A DNA stretch of 64,000 nt from Aliidiomarina sedimenti (lineage in GTDB: Bacteria; Pseudomonadota; Gammaproteobacteria; Enterobacterales; Alteromonadaceae). Position numbers and translations under genes: made by a program. Positions within the stretch are counted from its first letter, which is position 1, and every line of letters starts with the position of its first letter. The notes beneath the pieces are model-generated. The model saw only the letters and a list, made by a program, of their open reading frames with translations. It was not told where the DNA came from and made no database searches. Below, one piece after another: positions 18,199-26,078 of this stretch. The stretch is from assembly GCF_003986955.1 (NCBI RefSeq), contig NZ_PIPN01000001.1, positions 744,001 to 808,000 on the forward strand. Direction: 5' to 3'.

Positions 18199-18714
18199 TC
18201 AAGCGCCGCTCATAGTCGGTTCCGGAGGAGCGGTCATCGATTGCAGATCACCGCGCATTGCCAATGGCTCGATATCCAGCACCGCAATACCGGCAGTCGG
18301 AAACAGCGGTGCCTGTACTTTTTGGTCAAGGTAACTAACCAGATAACACACAAAGGGCATGTGCGAGACCACTAAGACCGTTTCGGCTGGTTCAACCTGC
18401 AACCTGGCCAGTAATGCGCTGGCGAATGCTTCCGGATCGGAGGACGGTGTCACTTCATCTGACGTTTCACGCAGCTCAATCGGAATTTCATCGCTAACCA
18501 GATCCAACGTCTGCTGCGCCCGCACCAGCGGGCTGGCAATCGCCAGATCAAGTTTCGGATAATGTTCGCTCAGCCACTGCGTACTCGCTCTGACTTCATC
18601 TTCACCGTAGGAAGTAAGCTCACGGGCTTCGTCCGACGTATAAGACGCTCCACCCAGCAATGCCGAAGCCTGCTGTGGTGCTGCTTCACCATGGCGCATA
18701 ATAAACAGCTTCAT
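18199..18714 (-). CDS. sixA: Phosphohistidine phosphatase SixA
   Basis: A histidine-phosphatase-superfamily enzyme that dephosphorylates phosphohistidine on nitrogen-PTS (NPr) and, in E. coli, ArcB. The N-terminal LFIMRHGEAAP carries the catalytic RHG; LAIASPLVRAQQTLDLV and VLVVSHMPFVCYLVSYL (second catalytic His) complete the family pattern. The 171 residues are close to E. coli SixA (161). The same gene lies near smrB in E. coli. Confidence 0.9.
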   Translation of the reverse strand: MKLFIMRHGEAAPQQASALLGGASYTSDEARELTSYGEDEVRASTQWLSEHYPKLDLAIASPLVRAQQTLDLVSDEIPIELRETSDEVTPSSDPEAFASALLARLQVEPAETVLVVSHMPFVCYLVSYLDQKVQAPLFPTAGIAVLDIEPLAMRGDLQSMTAPPEPTMSGA

Positions 18715-18725
18715 ATGCTACTACC

Positions 18726-19067
18726 TCATTTGCGCTTGTCATCCGGACGTCCGCCGGTAACTTTATCTGCACGACCTTCTAGTTTGGCTTTCTCAGCCCG
18801 ACGGCGGCGGATCTCTTTTGGATCAGCAACCAACGGACGATATATTTCTATACGGTCACCATTACGCGGCTGGTCACTAAGTTTGCACGTTTTATTCCAA
18901 ATACCAACCGCATTCTTTGTCAGGTCGATGTCATCAAAATGTTGCATTATGCCACTTTGCACAATGGCATCTTCCACTGTAGTGCCCCCGGCAACCTGAA
19001 CAACCATGATTTTTTGCCGGTCAGGTAAGCCATACACAACCTCAATGGTTAGCTGTTGTTCGTTCAT
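18726..19067 (-). CDS. ratB: RnfH/RatB family protein
   Basis: A small beta-grasp (ubiquitin-like) protein of 113 residues, family UPF0125, known as YfjF/RatB or RnfH. Visible are LTIEVVYGLPDRQKIMVVQVAGGTTVEDAI, KNAVGIWNKTCKLSDQPRNGDRIEIYRPLVADPKEIRRRRA. The biochemical role is not established. It starts one base inside the ratA stop (TGATG), so the two are coupled. Confidence 0.9.
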   Translation of the reverse strand: MNEQQLTIEVVYGLPDRQKIMVVQVAGGTTVEDAIVQSGIMQHFDDIDLTKNAVGIWNKTCKLSDQPRNGDRIEIYRPLVADPKEIRRRRAEKAKLEGRADKVTGGRPDDKRK

Positions 19068-19501
19068 CAGCCGTAAACCACTTTGGCGCGTTTCGCAAAG
19101 GCATCTACCATACGTCGGTTCACTTCGTTAAAAACTTTACCAAAAGCGAACTGCAACATACGACTGGAGAATTCAAAATCAAGGCGCAGAATCACTTTAC
19201 AGGCCTTGCCATTGTCCAGCGATTCAAAGTACCAGGCCCCTTGCAGCGCTTTAAAAGGACCACTGATTAATTGTAAATCAATACGATGCGGCTCATGTAG
19301 CTGGTTTCGGGTGGCGAAGCTCTGTTGAATGCCAGCTTTGCTAATTTGCAGTTCAGCGTCAATCTGAGCGTCCTGCTCAGCAAGAATGCGGGCAGCAGAA
19401 CAACCCGGCACGAATTCCGGATACGCCGGAATGTCGTTCACCAAGTCGAACATTTGCTTGCAACTGTACGGAACCAGTGAGGTCCGTTCAATCTGTGGCA
19501 T
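19067..19501 (-). CDS. ratA: START/COQ10-domain protein RatA
   Basis: A 144-residue polyketide-cyclase/START-fold protein (E. coli RatA/YfjG; COQ10 family). Two roles are discussed for the family: a ribosome-association inhibitor of 70S formation, and a ubiquinone-binding chaperone. The sequence has the family start MPQIERTSLVPYSCKQMFDLVNDIPAYPEFVPGC and core GPFKALQGAWYF..LDFEFSSRMLQFAFGKVFNEV. It is divergent from smpB, the standard gammaproteobacterial arrangement. Confidence 0.9.
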   Translation of the reverse strand: MPQIERTSLVPYSCKQMFDLVNDIPAYPEFVPGCSAARILAEQDAQIDAELQISKAGIQQSFATRNQLHEPHRIDLQLISGPFKALQGAWYFESLDNGKACKVILRLDFEFSSRMLQFAFGKVFNEVNRRMVDAFAKRAKVVYG

Positions 19502-19619
19502 AATGATTACCTTGCAGCTGAAAATAAAGCGCGCATTTTAGCGGTTTTGTAGGCTATCGCCTACACCTGAGATGAGTTAATTTCACACCCCGCTCTCTTC
19601 CCTGTGCGCCAAGGATAGG

Positions 19620-19625
19620 TATAAT
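19620..19625 (+). promoter_or_regulatory. Perfect TATAAT just ahead of smpB (possible leaderless promoter)
   Basis: A consensus -10 hexamer ends 6 nt before the smpB ATG (19632), so a start point at the usual distance would fall on or next to the ATG. The hexamer 17 bp upstream (CTTCCC) is a poor -35. AAGGA at 19611-19615 is too far from the ATG to be an efficient Shine-Dalgarno site. An upstream promoter using that AAGGA is the alternative. Confidence 0.35.
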
Positions 19626-19631
19626 ACGCCC

Positions 19632-20108
19632 ATGAGTAAAAAGAAAAAACCAGCATCCAATACCATCGCGCTGAATAAGAAGGCGCGTCACGAGTATTTT
19701 CTTGAGGATAAATTTGAGGCTGGCCTTGCCCTGCAAGGCTGGGAAATCAAAAGTATTCGCGATGGAAAAGTAAATTTATCAGACAGTTACGTTATCATCA
19801 GAGACGGTGAAGCCTACCTGTTGGGCACCCAGATCCAGCCTCTCAATACGGCATCATCCCATGTCGTCTGTGACCCTGAGCGGACGCGTAAACTTTTATT
19901 AAAAAAGAGAGAGTTAGCCACCCTGATCGGGAAAACCGAACGGGAAGGTTATACTTTGGTCGCAACTGCTATGTACTGGAAAAAATGTTGGGTAAAACTG
20001 GAGTTTTACCTGGCTAAAGGTAAAAAGTCCCACGACAAGCGCGATAGTATCAAAGACCGCGACTGGGCCCGGCAGAAAGAGCGCATGCTGAAACACGACG
20101 TGCGTTAA
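19632..20108 (+). CDS. smpB: SsrA (tmRNA)-binding protein SmpB
   Basis: Binds tmRNA and delivers it to stalled ribosomes for trans-translation. The 158 residues are typical (E. coli 160): [37 protein letters not shown], then [25 protein letters not shown], and the basic C-terminal tail [30 protein letters not shown] that enters the mRNA channel. The ssrA gene itself is not seen in the window. It converges with the TPR lipoprotein gene, 8 bp apart. Confidence 0.97.
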   Translation: MSKKKKPASNTIALNKKARHEYFLEDKFEAGLALQGWEIKSIRDGKVNLSDSYVIIRDGEAYLLGTQIQPLNTASSHVVCDPERTRKLLLKKRELATLIGKTEREGYTLVATAMYWKKCWVKLEFYLAKGKKSHDKRDSIKDRDWARQKERMLKHDVR

Positions 20109-20116
20109 ACTGCTCC

Positions 20117-20560
20117 CTATTGCATAGCAACCCCCTGAACTTCCAGTAACCATCCAATCAGGGGCTCAAAGTCATCATCCTGATGTCGCATTCCTTGTAA
20201 TAAGGTCTGCGTCGCCAGTCTGATATGAACCAGGGCCAGGTTGTGCCATATTGCAGCTTGCTCTGGCTTATACAATGCCGCTTGTTGATAGGCATGCTGT
20301 GCCGCCGCATACTGGCCGCTGCGCAGATGAATATTCGCCAGCAGAAACCAGCTGTCTGCGTCGCGCTGGTGAATACTCAAATTACGCCGCAGCATACTCT
20401 CCGCACTGATAAAATCACCACTTTGATAAGCCCGTTGAGCACTTACACGTAAACTCACCGGGTCCACGGCTTCGCGCCTGTCGTTTGGTATACTCTGGCA
20501 GGCGGCTAAAAAAGTCAGCGCCATTGAGAGTATCAGATACCCCAGAGTTCTATTTTTCAT
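20117..20560 (-). CDS. TPR lipoprotein, probable TadD-type pilus assembly protein
   Basis: Start set at ATG 20560 (147 residues), which begins the lipoprotein signal MKNRTLGYLILSMALTFLAAC, with lipobox LAAC. The mature protein has TPR repeats (QRAYQSGDFISAESMLRRNLSIHQRDADSWFLLANIHLRSGQYAAAQHAYQQAALYKPEQAAIWHNLALVHIRLA). TadD of Tad systems is a TPR lipoprotein that supports secretin assembly, and this is the last gene of the Tad operon, so the role is inferred from position plus fold. It is shorter than usual TadD (about 250). Confidence 0.65.
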   Translation of the reverse strand: MKNRTLGYLILSMALTFLAACQSIPNDRREAVDPVSLRVSAQRAYQSGDFISAESMLRRNLSIHQRDADSWFLLANIHLRSGQYAAAQHAYQQAALYKPEQAAIWHNLALVHIRLATQTLLQGMRHQDDDFEPLIGWLLEVQGVAMQ

Positions 20561-20565
20561 CAGTC

Positions 20566-20919
20566 TCATCCTTGAGTGCAGTGTATTATACATTGGTCGC
20601 CTGACTGCACAGTCAACTGCTGACAGCGCAGTTCAAGCACCTGACAAGCCTTGTCACACCAGCATAGGCAGCCCGGGCTAACCTTATGCTCGACCCGTAT
20701 GCAAACGCCGTTGTTGTCCATCCAAACCAGATCAACCGGCATGCGCATCCCTATGGTATGGATGCACCGGGTTCGCACCAGCCAGATGGCGTTAATATCT
20801 TGCCGCTGCTGATAACCAAACCAACCGCGTAACCGAGCGATAAAACCAGCAGCCACTACAACCCCTTTGAGTTGCCGCGTCGGCAGATTGAGAGGACTGA
20901 CAACGGTCACAATTGCCAT
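20566..20919 (-). CDS. DUF192-domain protein within the Tad operon
   Basis: A 117-residue protein of the DUF192 family: FIARLRGWFGYQQRQDINAIWLVRTRCIHTIGMRMPVDLVWMDNNGVCIRVEHKVSPGCLCWCDKACQVLELR keeps the C-(x)-H-T-x-G-M-R-(x)-P-(x)-D core. It is unusually Cys-rich for the family, with eight Cys, including GCLCWCDKAC. The family function is unknown. No signal peptide is evident. It overlaps tadC by 13 bp and ends 5 bp before the TPR lipoprotein start, so it is part of the pilus transcript. Confidence 0.7.
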   Translation of the reverse strand: MAIVTVVSPLNLPTRQLKGVVVAAGFIARLRGWFGYQQRQDINAIWLVRTRCIHTIGMRMPVDLVWMDNNGVCIRVEHKVSPGCLCWCDKACQVLELRCQQLTVQSGDQCIIHCTQG

Positions 20920-21671
20920 AGTAACTTCCCTGCCAGAACCACAATCAATACCAGTAATGTGCTGGGAAATATGAAGAGCATCAACGGCAGCATCAACTTA
21001 ACCGGTATTTCCATTGCCTGTTGTTCTGCCCGCAGGAATAATTCCTGTCGTCGTTGCGCCGCTTGCGCGAACAAAATCTCGGCCAGTCCGGCACCGCTTT
21101 GTTGTGCATGCTGCACCGCACTGCTGAACAGGCGCAGTTCGCGCACCGGAAAGCGACTGGCAAAGTCCGCCATCGCACCATTCAGACTGTCTCCGGCTTT
21201 CACCTGATTAACGATGCGTTGCATCTGCTCGGTCAGTGCTGTGCGCTGATTTTGCCCACTCGCCCGCTGCAAACAGGTTAACAACGGCAAGCCTGCGGCC
21301 AGTAGCATCGCAATTAGTTCAAGATGGTTAGGTAATTGCGCCACCAGTAACGCCTGGTAGCGACGCTCGCGGCGTACTCTGTCACGCTTGAAGAGCAGGC
21401 AAATGAACGCGATTAGGATTGCTGTCAGCAGTCCATAAAACCCTGCGCCCAGAGCACTGCTCGCCACCCCCAGCAGCAAACTGAGCCGACCCAGCCCGGT
21501 GACCCAAAGAGTTCGCAAGTCGACCGTGGACACTGGGGCTGAACCAAGTTGACCCAACCAGACCAGTAGCTTAGCCAGGAGCGCCAAGAGCGGAGCCCAT
21601 GGCAGCATGACTATACTCAGCGCCAGCAAGACCACACCTGACCATAGCAAGGGATCGCCAGCAACCGTCAT
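20907..21671 (-). CDS. tadC: Tad pilus inner-membrane platform protein TadC
   Basis: A type II secretion F-domain membrane protein of about 254 residues from ATG 21671, which overlaps the tadB stop by 4 bp (ATGA); a longer reading would overlap tadB by 88 bp. There are membrane segments at the N-terminus (PLLWSGVVLLALSIVMLPWAPLLALL, LGAGFYGLLTAILIAFICLLF) and at the C-terminus (LMLPLMLFIFPSTLLVLIVVL). The T2SSF core is HLELIAMLLAAGLPLLTCLQRAS and ELRLFSSAVQHAQQSGAGLAEILFAQA. It should pair with TadB to form the platform turned by TadA. Confidence 0.85.
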   Translation of the reverse strand: MTVAGDPLLWSGVVLLALSIVMLPWAPLLALLAKLLVWLGQLGSAPVSTVDLRTLWVTGLGRLSLLLGVASSALGAGFYGLLTAILIAFICLLFKRDRVRRERRYQALLVAQLPNHLELIAMLLAAGLPLLTCLQRASGQNQRTALTEQMQRIVNQVKAGDSLNGAMADFASRFPVRELRLFSSAVQHAQQSGAGLAEILFAQAAQRRQELFLRAEQQAMEIPVKLMLPLMLFIFPSTLLVLIVVLAGKLLWQL

Positions 21672-22327
21672 AGAATCACCTGCAGCCGGGTTTGTTTTCG
21701 AATCAGCCAGTAGCCAGTCGATAACATCAGCACTAACGCTGCCAAACTGAGCCAACCCAAGGGGTGCCGGCTTAACGCCAGCATTGTTGGCGTTTCCAGC
21801 GCTGATAATGCCAGAAGCATAATGACCGGCAGCCCTGTCATCACTTTCGCCTGCATCTTTCCCTGACTGGCCAGTGCGGTCACCCGGCGCTGCAGGATCT
21901 GCTTCGCCTGCATACTGTCGGCCAACTGCCTTAACACTCGCGCCTGTTGACCGCCGTGCTGTTGCGCTAGTTTAAGAGCGACCACAACCCGCTCCAGATC
22001 TGTCAGCGGCATTCGTCTGAGCCAGTCCTGCATGCACTCATCAATGCTGTGACCAAGCCGCAACTGAGCCAGCAGCATGGCAATCTCATCCTGCAGCGGA
22101 GCCGTACTTTCTTTTTGCACCATTTGCAAATTTGCCAGCAAGGCATTTCCACTTTCCAGCCCCGCCTTTATCAACACCAGCGCGTCCGGCAATTGCTGCA
22201 AAAACTGCTGTGATCGACGCCGCCACCTCACCCGTGCAATGAGCTGACGAGCGCCCTCCACCATCGCGATTGTCAGCGAACCCGCGGCAAGAAAGCAGAG
22301 ACCGTTAAGCAACCATTTAATCCACAT
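21668..22327 (-). CDS. tadB: Tad pilus inner-membrane platform protein TadB (short)
   Basis: Start set at ATG 22327, which overlaps the end of tadA by 11 bp; the open frame extends further upstream but only as a different frame of tadA. The 219 residues begin MWIKWLLNGLCFLAAGSLTIAMVEG (membrane helix) and carry the T2SSF pattern QQLPDALVLIKAGLESGNALLANLQMV, RMPLTDLERVVVALKLAQQHGGQQARVLRQLADSM, with C-terminal helices. Usual TadB is near 300 residues, with a longer N-terminal region; here that part is reduced. Confidence 0.82.
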   Translation of the reverse strand: MWIKWLLNGLCFLAAGSLTIAMVEGARQLIARVRWRRRSQQFLQQLPDALVLIKAGLESGNALLANLQMVQKESTAPLQDEIAMLLAQLRLGHSIDECMQDWLRRMPLTDLERVVVALKLAQQHGGQQARVLRQLADSMQAKQILQRRVTALASQGKMQAKVMTGLPVIMLLALSALETPTMLALSRHPLGWLSLAALVLMLSTGYWLIRKQTRLQVIL

Positions 22328-23603
22328 CAGCGTGTTCGTCGAGGGGTAGGATGCAGTCCATGGCTGAGACCTTGTGCGCACCAGACAGGCGATCATAAAA
22401 GCCGGGAATATCGCCAGTCGCCTGGGCCAGCCAGCCTGAGCGTCCGCTAGCATGCCGACCGCTATAATGGGGAGCCAGGAAAATGTCAGCCAGGCTAATT
22501 ACCTCGCCTTCTAAGCCCTGAACTTCACTAACTGCGCTAATAAAGCGCTGCCCGCTACTGAGTCTTGAGATCTGAATAACCATATCTATTGCACTGGCGA
22601 TCTGCTGCCGGATCGCCAGTAGTGGCAAATCCATCCCCGCCATCATTACCATAATCTCTAGTCGGCGCAGGCCATCGCGGGGCGTATTCGCGTGGAGCGT
22701 CGTTAACGAACCGGCATGACCGGTATTCATCGCCTGCAACATATCGAGACTTTCGCCACCACGGCACTCCCCGACTACTATTCGGTCCGGCCGCATTCTT
22801 AAGGCGTTAATAACCAACTGGCGAATACTGACCTCACCACGGCCCTCCTGGTTAGCCGGGCGGGCCTCTAATGCCACCAAATGGTGATGATTGAGCTGCA
22901 ATTCAGCGGAGTCTTCGATAGTAATCACACGCTCATTTGCAGCTATCCAATTGGCGAGAATATTGAGTAAGGTGGTTTTTCCGGTACCAGTTCCACCACA
23001 CACGACGATATTCAGTTTGCTCTCGACAGCCAGGCGCAGAAACTCAATCAGCTGTTGGCTGCAACTTTTACTTTGAATTAAATCACCGGCGCCTAGTATC
23101 TGCCGCGAGAATTTACGGATGGTAATGCAACTTCCGCCCACCGCCAGCGGCGGGATGATGACATTGACCCTGGCGCCACAGCGCAACCGGGCATCAGTCA
23201 TCGGGCTGGCCTGATCAACGCGGCGGCCCACGCCCGCTACGATGCGTTCAATCACTCGTCGCAAAGCATCTTCATCAGCAAAAGCGACCTCGCTTGGGCT
23301 CAACTGGCCGTGCCGCTCTACATAGACCTGGGATGGGCCGTTGACCATAATCTCCGACACCTCAGGGTCCCGCAGTAATGGTTCGAGGGGCCCAAGCCCA
23401 ATCAAGTCGTCCAGCAATCGCTGTTCAAGCGCGTTACGCGCCTCTTCAGTCAATGATGAAGACAACTGATGTTGCTGTATCAGCTGTTGCAACGCCGCTT
23501 TCAGTAAATCGCTGAGCTGTTCATCACTCAGTGTTTCAACGGCACGCTGCTGCGCCTTGATATAATCACGCACTTGCTGCTGTATCTGTTGGTAGCTATC
23601 CAT
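22317..23603 (-). CDS. tadA: Tad pilus assembly ATPase TadA/CpaF
   Basis: Cytoplasmic secretion hexamer that powers assembly of the Flp pilus. 428 residues from ATG 23603, chosen because AGGAG lies upstream and there is no overlap with the secretin gene. The order of motifs is an N-terminal helical domain, DLIGLGPLEPLLRDPEVSEIMVNGP, Walker A GGTGTGKTTLLN, ITIEDSAELQL (Walker-B region of the CpaF family), VGECRGGESLDMLQAMNTGHAGSLTTLHAN (Walker B, His box). All catalytic elements look intact. Confidence 0.93.
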   Translation of the reverse strand: MDSYQQIQQQVRDYIKAQQRAVETLSDEQLSDLLKAALQQLIQQHQLSSSLTEEARNALEQRLLDDLIGLGPLEPLLRDPEVSEIMVNGPSQVYVERHGQLSPSEVAFADEDALRRVIERIVAGVGRRVDQASPMTDARLRCGARVNVIIPPLAVGGSCITIRKFSRQILGAGDLIQSKSCSQQLIEFLRLAVESKLNIVVCGGTGTGKTTLLNILANWIAANERVITIEDSAELQLNHHHLVALEARPANQEGRGEVSIRQLVINALRMRPDRIVVGECRGGESLDMLQAMNTGHAGSLTTLHANTPRDGLRRLEIMVMMAGMDLPLLAIRQQIASAIDMVIQISRLSSGQRFISAVSEVQGLEGEVISLADIFLAPHYSGRHASGRSGWLAQATGDIPGFYDRLSGAHKVSAMDCILPLDEHADVD

Positions 23604-23635
23604 TCCACCACTCCTGTCCCGGCTAATTGGTCCGC

Positions 23636-24706
23636 CTATAAATACGTCTGCATCCCCCGACATGGTGTTCGTCGCAAGCGCTCTTCGATATGCTCCACAT
23701 ACTCGATTCGCTTGCGTTGTTGCTTAACATCATCCGTCACCACCCGCGGCGTAATGAAAATGACCAGTTCAGTCCGCTGTTGTTGTTGCTGTTGATGACG
23801 AAACAAGCCTCCGAGTAAGGGCGCCCGCTCCGCTCCCGGCAGCTGCTGCCATTGATGGTCCATTTGCTCACTACGCAAGCCGGAAATAACAAAGCTTTCC
23901 CCGGGTTGTACAGCTACTACTGATTCAGTCCGCCGGGTCAGTAAACCTGGAATACCAGCAACACTTACCGCGGCATCAAGGTTACTGACTTCTGTGGTCA
24001 CTGCGGTTCGAATGCTGCCATCATCCAACTGCTCTGGCGCAATTGAGAGTTGAATGCCGTACTGACGAAATGCCACATCCATCGCCCCCTGCAAATTGGT
24101 TTGCGGCAATGGCACTTCGCCCCCTGCCAGAAAATGAGCTTGCTCACCACTTTCGGTTCGCAGGACCGGACTAGCCAGCATTCGAGCGACCCCCTGTTCG
24201 GCCAGGGCATGCAACTGCGAGCTGAGCGACAATGCCAACCCTGCTGAGACGTAGTGCCCCGGAGGCAGCGATACGTCGGTCAACGCTGGCGACGTATCCA
24301 CTCCTTGTGTCGCGGCGCGAAAATGGTCGCCACCCGCCCAGTCGCTGAGTATCGCCAACGCAGGTCCATTCACTACCTGCTGCCAACGCACGCCGAGGCT
24401 TTGTAATTGACGCTGCTTAAACTCCATCACCTGAACTTCCAGTTCAATAACCGGCACAGCGGCGCTTGCCTCTTCTCTATCGCCCACTTCAACCTGATAG
24501 CGCAGGTGCCCGCTGTCATGCCAAACCATAATCTGGCTATGGCCGGGCGCGATCCCGAGCAGCAACAGCTCATTGCTGGCGAGTTGACGCGCCTCGACAA
24601 CGTCCCCGTTAGCGACCGCCACTCTGGTGATATCATCAGGTAAGTCGAACACCTCAAGTTCACCAACCTGTAAGAATACGCTTGCCAGTATTGCCATCAG
24701 CATCAC
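23636..24706 (-). CDS. rcpA: Tad secretin RcpA/CpaC
   Basis: Outer-membrane pore protein of the pilus, 356 residues, with a short hydrophobic signal MMLMAILASVFLQV. An N-terminal BON/pilus-formation domain (DITRVAVANGDVVEARQLASNELLLLGIAPGHSQIMVWH) precedes the secretin domain (LVIFITPRVV, VAVQPGESFVISGLRSEQ, VARMLASPVLRTESGEQAHFLAGGEVPLP). It is short for the family (about 450). A Gln run (HQQQQQQR) in the last third is coded by CAA/CAG triplets. The ATG overlaps the cpaB stop by 4 bp. Confidence 0.88.
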   Translation of the reverse strand: MMLMAILASVFLQVGELEVFDLPDDITRVAVANGDVVEARQLASNELLLLGIAPGHSQIMVWHDSGHLRYQVEVGDREEASAAVPVIELEVQVMEFKQRQLQSLGVRWQQVVNGPALAILSDWAGGDHFRAATQGVDTSPALTDVSLPPGHYVSAGLALSLSSQLHALAEQGVARMLASPVLRTESGEQAHFLAGGEVPLPQTNLQGAMDVAFRQYGIQLSIAPEQLDDGSIRTAVTTEVSNLDAAVSVAGIPGLLTRRTESVVAVQPGESFVISGLRSEQMDHQWQQLPGAERAPLLGGLFRHQQQQQQRTELVIFITPRVVTDDVKQQRKRIEYVEHIEERLRRTPCRGMQTYL

Positions 24707-25497
24707 CGCCAGACTCCTTCTGTCAACGCCCGCTGCGGCAGAGCCCCCACGCTTTGTTCAAAACCACGCCATTCGTCAGCCTCCTCCGACCGTCCGCCCA
24801 CGATCCATTGCGTTTGTCTGCGAGCCACGGACAACGGCTTCGAATCTTCCGTTGAACGCAGCCACAGCTGCAATTGCCCGCTGCGCTGAGCACGTTCTAC
24901 CGATGCCATTTTTTCGACGGAAATAGCCAGGGTCACTGAACGCTCTGTTGCAGAATCGGAGAACTCCCACTGACCATCAACGGCCACTACAGTGACCCCA
25001 CTTTCAATCACCTCCAGTGAGCGTTCCGCCAGCGCGACCAGATCGACTTTATCGCCTAATTGCAGTAAACCGGCATGGCTTTGTTCAGTACCCGGCAGCA
25101 AGGTAAATGCCCGCTGCCCCTCGAGCAACAGATCACTAAAACGATTCTGTTGTTGCGACGCCAGGTGCAACCATTGCAATGGCTGGCCCTGAGCAACAGG
25201 ATGCTCAAGCAGACGACCAAACACACTGGCCGCATGCTCTGCCCTGATATGGTCATTTGCAAGTCCGACTGCATGTACCCGGCGCAGGCTTAGCCACGCC
25301 GGCGTTAACTGGCTACCTGTGCTAAGAGGGCGGTTCGCTACCACGACCTCAAGTTGCTCCGCTGGTAAATCAAGAGGAAGCGGAGCCTGCTGCAACTGAC
25401 GTTGCAGATAAAGCTGCAGCAGGTATAAAGCCGCTATAGCGGCAGCTAATCCGCAACACAGTGGTAGCCAGAAGCTGCCGTTGAATTTCCATTTCAT
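24703..25497 (-). CDS. cpaB: Tad pilus assembly protein CpaB/RcpC (SAF domain)
   Basis: A 264-residue protein with an N-terminal membrane helix (FWLPLCCGLAAAIAALYLLQLYL) followed by a SAF domain: EQLEVVVANRPLSTGSQLTPAWLSLRRVHA, then VFGRLLEHPVAQGQPLQWLHL and a CpaB C-terminal domain (RAFTLLPGTEQSHAGLLQLGDKVDLVAL). RcpC/CpaB associates with the secretin in the periplasm. It overlaps both neighbours by 4 bp. Confidence 0.85.
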   Translation of the reverse strand: MKWKFNGSFWLPLCCGLAAAIAALYLLQLYLQRQLQQAPLPLDLPAEQLEVVVANRPLSTGSQLTPAWLSLRRVHAVGLANDHIRAEHAASVFGRLLEHPVAQGQPLQWLHLASQQQNRFSDLLLEGQRAFTLLPGTEQSHAGLLQLGDKVDLVALAERSLEVIESGVTVVAVDGQWEFSDSATERSVTLAISVEKMASVERAQRSGQLQLWLRSTEDSKPLSVARRQTQWIVGGRSEEADEWRGFEQSVGALPQRALTEGVWR

Positions 25498-26078
25498 TGC
25501 ACCCTTCCTTTGACATAGACAAGGTTAACCAGCCCATCCGGGTCGCGCTGAGCAGTTACAACGAACCGCTCAGCGTCAACATGCCATTGCATCACAAACC
25601 CGTGCTCGTGCTGCTGATGCATCATTAACCGCGCCTGGGTCTCGCGTTGCCTGCGCAATAACTGAGCCTGCAAGCGATAGAGCGGCTGACGGGTCTGCAG
25701 CAGGCTGACTTCGTCGGTGCCCTGCTGATATTGGCTAAAAAGTTCAGCGCTAAAAGGAAGCTCAGGTTTAGCCAGATCCTTCCGGCGCTCGCTTTGTATC
25801 CACAAAAATGTATCTTCATTCGGGATCAGGCTATACAGACTGTTTTCGTCCAGACAGTACCAGTCGATAGCCTGCGGCGGACTGATAACCGTGCAACGGG
25901 GCCGATGACTGGTGCGCCACTCGAACGCTTCCAGTTGGCTGATTTGCAACTGCCAGATGTCCATTTGCATGCCTTGCGCCTGAACCTGCCGCAGCAGAGG
26001 TGTTGTTGGCCAGGCTTCAGGTAAGCCCGGATAAATGCTGAGCAACCAACAAACAGCGGGTATCAACGAGGCCATCAC
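25494..26078 (-). CDS. Unrecognised envelope protein of the Tad operon
   Basis: A 194-residue protein not recognised as any canonical Tad component. The N-terminus MMASLIPAVCWLLSIYPGLPEAWP looks like a signal peptide or anchor. The body has two Cys (RPRCTVISPP and DWYCLDEN, about 15 residues apart), which may form a disulfide, then a Gln/Arg-rich helix (LYRLQAQLLRRQRETQARLMMHQQHEHG) and a final beta part (VMQWHVDAERFVVTAQRDPDGLVNLVYVKGRV). It overlaps the TadE-like gene and cpaB by 4 bp each, so it is almost surely made with the pilus machine. By position it might replace CpaD/RcpB or a pilotin; this is only inference. Confidence 0.6.
   Translation of the reverse strand: MMASLIPAVCWLLSIYPGLPEAWPTTPLLRQVQAQGMQMDIWQLQISQLEAFEWRTSHRPRCTVISPPQAIDWYCLDENSLYSLIPNEDTFLWIQSERRKDLAKPELPFSAELFSQYQQGTDEVSLLQTRQPLYRLQAQLLRRQRETQARLMMHQQHEHGFVMQWHVDAERFVVTAQRDPDGLVNLVYVKGRVQ

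Noticed and set aside
18185-18215. Inverted repeat GAGCGGC/GCCGCTC near the smrB and sixA ends as a terminator
   Set aside because: The stem is short, the loop is long and no T tract follows on either strand.
19502-19631. Search for ssrA (tmRNA) next to smpB
   Set aside because: The intergenic region is too short and no tRNA-like acceptor or tag reading frame is present.
22327-22453. Apparent long overlap or frameshift between tadA and tadB
   Set aside because: The upstream part of the tadB frame is only another frame of tadA; ATG 22327 gives a normal TadB N-terminus with a small overlap.
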